From Mycobacterium paraffinicum (GTDB lineage Bacteria; Actinomycetota; Actinomycetes; Mycobacteriales; Mycobacteriaceae): DNA of 64,000 bases. The notes below the pieces were generated by a model. The model was given only the letters and a program-made list of their open reading frames with translations. It was not told where the DNA came from and did not search any database. Both the position numbers and the translations under genes were made by a program. Position 1 is the stretch's first letter. Every line of letters starts with the position of its first letter. The stretch spans positions 1-64,000 of the forward strand of contig NZ_MPNT01000027.1 in assembly GCF_001907675.1 (NCBI RefSeq). The letters are read 5' to 3'. Of this stretch, positions 59,283-64,000 are shown piece after piece.

Positions 59283-61018
59283 CGGCGCGCGTCGTTGGCC
59301 AGTACCGGTGGGCCCCGGAAGGCGTGTGGGAGATCGAGGCCGAGCCCGATGTCATGATCCGAATCAAGCGGATCTTTCCGCGGGTGGCCGCGACAACGCG
59401 TGGCACCGTCACGCTGACGGGCACTCTCGAGGTCGCGCGGGACCTGGAATGGCTGACTGATCGGTGGCCGATGAAGGCCTCTGTGCAGGATCGGCAGCGG
59501 CTGCGGGCGATGGCCGGCGAGCATCGGCGCGCTGAAAGCGCTGTGCAGCATGTTCTTTCCGGCGGCGCGCTGTCAGTCGACGCGGGTCCGGGATGGGTGT
59601 CGCCGGCAGTGCCGCTGCGGGGTTATCAGCGCACCGCGCGGGATCTGGTGTGGGCGACCGGTGGGGTGCTGGTTGCCGACGAGCTCGGCATGGGCAAGAC
59701 GTTCACCAGTCTGGCGCTGTTGGAGCAGCCGCAGGCGCGGCCGGCGATCGCGGTCACGTTGACCGGCACGATGCCCAAGCAGTGGCGGCGGCAGCTGGCC
59801 ACATTCTATCCAGAGCTCACCTCGGTCGAGGTCAAGACCGGGCCGATTCATTCGCTGCGGCGCCGCGGGCGCACCGCGGATCTGATCGTGATGAGTTACT
59901 CGAAGCTGGCCAAGTGGCAGCACCATCTCAAAGGTGTTGCGAACACGGTGATTTTCGATGAGGTGCAGGAACTGCGCCGCGACCAATCCGATCGGTACAA
60001 GGCCGCGATGACCGTTGCTCGCGAGGCCACCTACCGCGTTGGTCTGTCCGCAACCCCGATCTACAACTACGGCGGGGAGATCTACAACGTCATCGACGTC
60101 CTGCGGCCCGGCGCGTTGGGCGACCGGCATGAGTTCGCGCGGGAATGGTGTCACACCTCGGGGTTGGACGCCAAAACGCAGGTGTATGACCCGACGGCGC
60201 TGAGATCATATTTGACCTCGCAGGGCCTGTTGCTGCGGCGCACCCTCGACGAGGTCGGTATCGAGGTTCCGCCGATCATTCCGATCGAGCAGTCGGTGCC
60301 CTCGGATCCCAAGGTGCTCAGCGAGATCGAGGGCAACGCGGTTGCGCTGGCTCGGCTGATCTTGGACCAGTCTGCCAACCCTCGCGAACGCTGGACTGCA
60401 GCAGGGCAATTTGACTGGATGATGCGCCAGCACACCGGTATAGCCAAAGCTCCGTTTGTTGCCGACTTCGTTGAGCTGCTGTTGCAAAGCGAACAGCGGG
60501 TGATCCTGTTGGGCTGGCATCACGCCGTGCATGACATCTGGGCCGAACGGCTGCGCCCGCACCGGCCGGCGATGTACACCGGGCGCGAGACCACTACGCA
60601 AAAAGAGCGGTCCTTAGACGATTTCATGGCGGGCCGCTCCCGAGTGCTGATCATGTCGCTGCGGTCGGGGGCGGGTATCGACGGGCTGCAAGAGGTGGTG
60701 AACACGCTGGTATTCGGGGAGCTGGATTGGTCCCCGGGGGTGCATAAGCAGGCCATGGGGCGGCCCGGCCGGCCCGGGCAGACCAAGCCGGTGCGTGCCT
60801 ATTTCGCGACCACCGATTTCGGCTCTGATCCGGTGATGCTCGAGACGCTCGACATCAAGACCTTGCAGGCCGATGCGCTCATCACCGGTTCTGGTGATGG
60901 CGTGGGCAAGCCGGCGCCGGATCGGATGACCCCGGAGCGTTACGCGCAAATCAGGCGATTGGCGGCCCACGTGGTGGAACAGGCCGATCAGTCGCCAGCA
61001 GTGAGGAGGACGGCGTGA
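59279..61018 (+). CDS. SNF2-like DNA helicase/translocase
   Basis: This 579-residue superfamily-2 protein has motif I ADELGMGKTF (~137), a DEVQ box (FDEVQEL, ~226) in place of DEAH, GLSATPIYN (~256) and the motif VI region QAMGRPGRPGQ (~494). An N-terminal ~110-residue extension precedes the helicase core. GTG overlaps the nuclease stop. Similar helicase-nuclease pairs occur in actinophage replication modules. Confidence 0.85.
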   Translation: MTARVVGQYRWAPEGVWEIEAEPDVMIRIKRIFPRVAATTRGTVTLTGTLEVARDLEWLTDRWPMKASVQDRQRLRAMAGEHRRAESAVQHVLSGGALSVDAGPGWVSPAVPLRGYQRTARDLVWATGGVLVADELGMGKTFTSLALLEQPQARPAIAVTLTGTMPKQWRRQLATFYPELTSVEVKTGPIHSLRRRGRTADLIVMSYSKLAKWQHHLKGVANTVIFDEVQELRRDQSDRYKAAMTVAREATYRVGLSATPIYNYGGEIYNVIDVLRPGALGDRHEFAREWCHTSGLDAKTQVYDPTALRSYLTSQGLLLRRTLDEVGIEVPPIIPIEQSVPSDPKVLSEIEGNAVALARLILDQSANPRERWTAAGQFDWMMRQHTGIAKAPFVADFVELLLQSEQRVILLGWHHAVHDIWAERLRPHRPAMYTGRETTTQKERSLDDFMAGRSRVLIMSLRSGAGIDGLQEVVNTLVFGELDWSPGVHKQAMGRPGRPGQTKPVRAYFATTDFGSDPVMLETLDIKTLQADALITGSGDGVGKPAPDRMTPERYAQIRRLAAHVVEQADQSPAVRRTA

Positions 61019-61194
61019 GACCACAGAGTCAGGTTCCGGTGAATACAGCTGCGGCGCAGCGCCTTCAGCAATGGCGTCTTGCGCGAGCTCACCGCGGCAT
61101 GGTTGCGGTCCGCCCGCGGTGGGTGTCGCCGCTTACCGACGCCCACATAGTTGACGCGCACGGCGCCGCCGACACTGCGCCGGTGACTCGATGA
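61015..61194 (+). CDS. Small hypothetical protein
   Basis: This 59-residue frame starts at a GTG overlapping the helicase stop by 4 bases, after GAGGAGG. It ends overlapping the next ATG by 4 bases. It is basic in the first half (QWRLARAHRGMVAVRPRW). The double overlap and ribosome site make it likely to be real. Function unknown. Confidence 0.55.
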   Translation: MRPQSQVPVNTAAAQRLQQWRLARAHRGMVAVRPRWVSPLTDAHIVDAHGAADTAPVTR

Positions 61195-61997
61195 GCAGCC
61201 ATGGGGAGTCGCGATTCGCCATCGCGGCGGCGGGCGATGGATTGCGGTGGCGTTTGCACGCAGTTGATTTCGCCGTATTTGGTCCTCGATTGGCGGCGGC
61301 GGGCGCCGACGAATGCTACCGCACCGAAATCTATTCAGTGTGTGGGCAACGCTGCAACCACGTCGCCACCCGGCTGGGCCCTTTCACCTACGGCAGCCGT
61401 TGGCTGACTTCTCGGCGCTGTGAACGGTGCGGATGGGTGGTGGCACTCAGCCGAGGAACAGTGGAGCAAGAAATCGCTCAATACCTCCCTGATGACGCGC
61501 ATCGCGATGTGATCGAGGCCGCCGGTACTGACCCAGATCTGATGCGGCGCATCTTCGTGGCGATTCTGGCTGACGCCCCGCCGGGGCGAGCTGGCGAGCC
61601 CGGGCATCGTTCGGACCTGCTCGCGCACGCGGCCCGGCACCGCCCGGCGGTCATGGTGTGCCAAGGCTGCAGCGAGAGCTCGAGCGCTGCTGCAGTCCAT
61701 GGCGAGGACATCCTGTCTTGCCCCCACTCTGCCGTGGTTTGCGCCGACTGCACCTTTAGCGCCGGGCCCTGGGCGGGGGAGCGCGAGGGCATGACGACCG
61801 GTGAATGCGTCGTCGGTGCCCCCTGCTCGGTCCTCATCGCCCTGGCCCACCACTACGCCGTCGCCATTGCCGAGGGCAGCGATGCCGGCCCACCGGGGCG
61901 CATTGTCGATGCCCCGTCGGCTCTGCGGTTCCCGCACCCGCCAGTGGTGCACCTGAAATCGGAAAGGAGTTCTCATGTCATCAGCCAAGAGCGCTGA
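61191..61997 (+). CDS. Cys-rich hypothetical protein
   Basis: This 268-residue protein has several Cys pairs: VCGQRCNHVA, RRCERCGWVV, MVCQGCSES and LSCPHSAVVCADCTF. These suggest two zinc-binding regions. No family is recognised. It overlaps the next gene by 23 bases. Confidence 0.6.
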   Translation: MSSHGESRFAIAAAGDGLRWRLHAVDFAVFGPRLAAAGADECYRTEIYSVCGQRCNHVATRLGPFTYGSRWLTSRRCERCGWVVALSRGTVEQEIAQYLPDDAHRDVIEAAGTDPDLMRRIFVAILADAPPGRAGEPGHRSDLLAHAARHRPAVMVCQGCSESSSAAAVHGEDILSCPHSAVVCADCTFSAGPWAGEREGMTTGECVVGAPCSVLIALAHHYAVAIAEGSDAGPPGRIVDAPSALRFPHPPVVHLKSERSSHVISQER

Positions 61998-62235
61998 CGG
62001 CGCGGCGGCCGCAGCCCGCCCGCCCGGCCATCGCGGCTGGGTCGTCTGTGATCCTGCTGGCTACCCGTACGCCTGGTACGGCATCGACCTGGCTGCCGAG
62101 GCCGCGGCGGCCATGGCCCTGCTCGAGCCCGACCCCGTTCAGCGGCAGCAGATGACCGACGCCGGGTGGTCGGTACGGGTCGGCAGCGGCGTGGAACTGG
62201 CGCTCGGTGCCGGGCTGACGAAGGCCACGGCGTGA
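61975..62235 (+). CDS. Small hypothetical protein
   Basis: This 86-residue protein starts at an ATG after GGAAAGGAG. It has RGWVVCDPAGYPYAWYGID and an Ala-rich helix. No family is recognised. It ends the long plus-strand operon before the repeat region. Confidence 0.55.
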   Translation: MSSAKSADGAAAAARPPGHRGWVVCDPAGYPYAWYGIDLAAEAAAAMALLEPDPVQRQQMTDAGWSVRVGSGVELALGAGLTKATA

Positions 62236-62831
62236 TCCGCGGCCGCCCCGACAGCGGGTGCTTGCAATTGTTAGCGCGGTGGAGTGGCGGTGGCGGTTGT
62301 CCAGCCCGAGAAACGGTGCCGACCTGGTCTTTTCGCCATGTCCGCCGAGGGGCTAACGCGTCAGCAAACACGGTCCTGCGGGGGTGCAACCCCTTCGCGT
62401 CACCGGCCGGCGGCCAGCAAACAATTGCCGGAAATGCCGCTTCACCAGCCGTTTTACCCGTCGCGTCGCCCGTGAGCGTGGCTCAGCAAACACGGTTTGA
62501 ACCCGTCCGAGCGGGCCTATGACGCGGGGCTAGCGCCAGCAAACAAGGTAATTCCGTGTCGGTCCGCCTTCATCGGTCAAAGGCATGGTCGGATGAAGCC
62601 GACGACTCGGAATTAGGAAGCCCAGTCGGAAAGGAGGCAATAGCCGCTCACCATCCCCGAACACCAGGGGAGACCCCACAAAAAAATAGCGGGACCAGAA
62701 TGCAGAACCCCCTCGAAAGGGGGATCTGGGAATCGATCAGAAGGTCGAATTCGGAGCGCCAACTCCGAATTTCGTGAGGTCCGAAGCGCCAACTTCGAAT
62801 CTCGGTCCCCGTGCTGAACAGGGAGAACTGC
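62236..62831. other. Repeat-bearing region before the right-end gene
   Basis: These 600 bases carry four CAGCAAACA repeats, two tandem hairpins with identical CGCCAA loops and the leader of the right-end gene. Short open frames exist but overlap the repeats and have poor composition. The region is a candidate replication origin. Confidence 0.45.
62362..62545 (+). repeat. Four CAGCAAACA direct repeats (iteron-like)
   Basis: Copies start at 62362, 62415, 62484 and 62537, so intervals are 53, 69 and 53 bp. Copies 1 and 4 share extra flanking bases (GGGCTA before, GGT after). Regular direct repeats just before a winged-helix replication-type gene resemble iterons. Confidence 0.6.
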
Positions 62832-62863
62832 GTGACAAGTAGTTCCCAGGGTAGCTCCTACCC
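62704..62863 (+). promoter_or_regulatory. Structured 5' leader B
   Basis: Elements are a CCCCCT-CGAA-AGGGGG hairpin (62708-62723), ATCTGGGA, hairpin AATTCGGAG/CTCCGAATT (62748-62771), hairpin CGAAG/CTTCG (62782-62797), GGGAG ribosome site and GTG 62832. GGGTAG-CTC-CTACCC (62849-62863) lies within the gene. Order and key pieces match leader A at 54693-54814. Confidence 0.6.
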
Positions 62864-64000
62864 CGGACACAATTCAACGTTTCCGCGCGAAGTGTCGCAG
62901 AAACATCGGCTGAACTGCGCAAAGACACAGCGCTTCAGGGCGTGCCCGCGCGGTGGGCAACGCTCGGGCGAAGTTTGCCGGCCTCGACAGCGGGTGACCT
63001 TCGCCGACGCCGAGATGGTGCGCGGCCGCGTCGAAACACACGCTGCCCAGCTTGGCCTGCGGGGCGCCCGACGCCACGTACTGGCCGCGGTACTCAAGCT
63101 GCTGTGCGGCTGGAGCCGGATCACCGACGACCGGGTTGCGCTCGGGCAGCTCGTCGAACTCATCGCCGCCGGCGGCGGCCGACGCTACGACCTCAAAACC
63201 GTCGGGCGGGCACTGGCGGCGTTGGCGGCCGACGGGTTGATCGTCTATCGGGCAGCCCAAGGCCGCAACACACGCGCGCTCGTGGCGATCAACGAGCAAT
63301 TCACCGCTGATATTGCCGTGCTCGGCCGAGATCGCGACGGCCGGGTCATTACCTCCCACACCCACTCCGACGCCGATTCGGTCACCTTTTCGCGGCGTCT
63401 TCCTTATAAGAACCAATCTCTCTACCCCCCTACCCCCCGGAACGACGAGCTGCCCAACAGCTCCCGGCCGGTTGAGGTCGAGGTATCCACCGACGAGCTA
63501 CGCCAGGTGCTGGCCGGCCTGCCCGAGGTGCTGGCGCGGCTGCCCAAACACCTGCGGTTCATGCTGGGCGCGCAGATCCAAAACCGGCTGGCCGCAGGGT
63601 GGTTACCCGAGCAGATCCTCGACAGACTGTGCCAGCCCATGCCCGCGGATCTGCAGCGGCCCTGGCGCCTAGCGCTGTGGCGGTTGCACCACAACGTGCC
63701 AGGTGCCGGACCGCGGTTGCGGCCCTTGCAGCGCGCCTGGGAACAGCGCGCGCGCTGCGAGGCTCGCGAGGCGCAGGACCGCACCACTGCGCACTGGTAT
63801 GCCCAAGTCGCGGCGGTCACCAGCCCGGCCGCACGCGCCGAGCTCCTGCAAGCACACGAGGTGAAATTCGGCCGCGCGGTAGACCCAATGGCGGCATTGG
63901 CCGCGGCGGGACGGCGGGTCAATCGGCTGTTCCCGCAGATGCCTCTGGCGGCGGCTTTGACCCACTGGGCGGACGAAATCCTGGCCCGCTCCGAGGCGGA
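62832..64000 (+). CDS. Winged-helix replication-type protein (partial)
   Basis: The frame runs from GTG 62832 to the right window edge (389 codons seen). GGGAG is 7 bases upstream. After a basic N-terminus, a winged-helix region (about residues 65-150) contains RRYDLKTVGRALAALAADGL and IVYRAAQGRNTRAL. A helical region follows with EVLARLPKHLRFMLGAQI. Position after iteron-like repeats suggests a replication initiator or helicase loader. The C-terminus is missing. Confidence 0.55.
   Translation, partial: MTSSSQGSSYPGHNSTFPREVSQKHRLNCAKTQRFRACPRGGQRSGEVCRPRQRVTFADAEMVRGRVETHAAQLGLRGARRHVLAAVLKLLCGWSRITDDRVALGQLVELIAAGGGRRYDLKTVGRALAALAADGLIVYRAAQGRNTRALVAINEQFTADIAVLGRDRDGRVITSHTHSDADSVTFSRRLPYKNQSLYPPTPRNDELPNSSRPVEVEVSTDELRQVLAGLPEVLARLPKHLRFMLGAQIQNRLAAGWLPEQILDRLCQPMPADLQRPWRLALWRLHHNVPGAGPRLRPLQRAWEQRARCEAREAQDRTTAHWYAQVAAVTSPAARAELLQAHEVKFGRAVDPMAALAAAGRRVNRLFPQMPLAAALTHWADEILARSEA

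Noticed and set aside
62232..62522. Open frame of 96 codons overlapping the CAGCAAACA repeats
   Set aside because: It starts by overlap with the previous stop but has poor composition and is interrupted in character by the repeats, which fit a non-coding role better.
62556..62777. 73-codon frame before the right-end gene
   Set aside because: It runs through the C5/G5 and CGCCAA-loop hairpins of the leader and lacks coding character.
1..64000. tRNA or rRNA genes
   Set aside because: No T-loop/anticodon arrangement or conserved rRNA stretch was noticed; this was by eye and a covariance search would be decisive.
1..64000. Complete ESX core (EccB-EccE) locus
   Set aside because: Only substrate- or accessory-like proteins are visible; no FtsK/SpoIIIE-type EccC or mycosin was found in the window.

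Overview
The window looks like part of a large, GC-rich conjugative plasmid (or similar mobile replicon) of a mycobacterium or close relative. Signs are a TcpC/VirB4-type conjugation operon, a cutinase-family secreted esterase, WhiB- and WhiA-like regulators, proteins with the N-terminal module and YxxxD signal of type VII (ESX) substrates, many GTG starts with 4-bp ATGA/GTGA gene overlaps, and nine toxin-antitoxin-like modules. No rRNA, tRNA, integrase or CRISPR array was seen. Both window ends cut through genes.

Layout. 1-6200 (minus): conjugation operon with, from its promoter end, a small protein, TcpC-like protein, two-TM pilin-like protein, TcpE/PrgI-like protein, VirB4-like ATPase and a polytopic VirB6/TcpH-like protein that runs off the left edge. 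6201-6733 is a divergent control region with palindromes. 6734-22622 (mostly plus): sigma-like protein and cutinase, four toxin-antitoxin modules, a discoidin-like membrane protein, an ATP-dependent DNA ligase, an operon of unknown genes behind a leaderless promoter, an SDR oxidoreductase and a DinB-like protein. One vapBC pair lies between ~80-bp inverted repeats, like a mobile cassette. 22650-25026: a frameshifted HTH regulator and an MNT-HEPN pair.

25095-41135 is the ESX-associated accessory region. It has an EspC-like small protein, two tandem proline-rich membrane-anchored paralogues, an 807-residue EspB-like Ala/Gly/Pro-rich protein, a PIN and a Doc module, and two proteins sharing an 84%-identical N-terminal export module with unrelated C-termini. 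One of these ends in a calpain-like cysteine protease with Cys, His and Asn visible and is translationally coupled to a membrane protein, so it looks like an effector/immunity operon. 41331-49995 holds a MerR-like protein, plasmid hypotheticals, an exported HNH nuclease, vapBC, a HerA-like ATPase, a TrpF homologue and a methyltransferase. At 50124 is an intact paralogue of the frameshifted regulator, with helically phased repeats on both sides.

51711-64000 is the presumed maintenance/replication side. A two-HTH repressor diverges from a TnpB-like RNA-guided nuclease gene that is coupled to the next plasmid gene. A tightly overlapped operon follows: zinc ribbon, MazG-like, WhiB, WhiA-like, WhiB, ParB-like, DUF1643, PD-(D/E)XK nuclease, SNF2 helicase and small genes. 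Four CAGCAAACA direct repeats then precede a winged-helix replication-type protein that runs off the right edge. Two genes, at 54777 and 62832, share an unusual structured 5' leader that continues into their first codons; with the ESX effector operon this is the most promising undescribed feature here.
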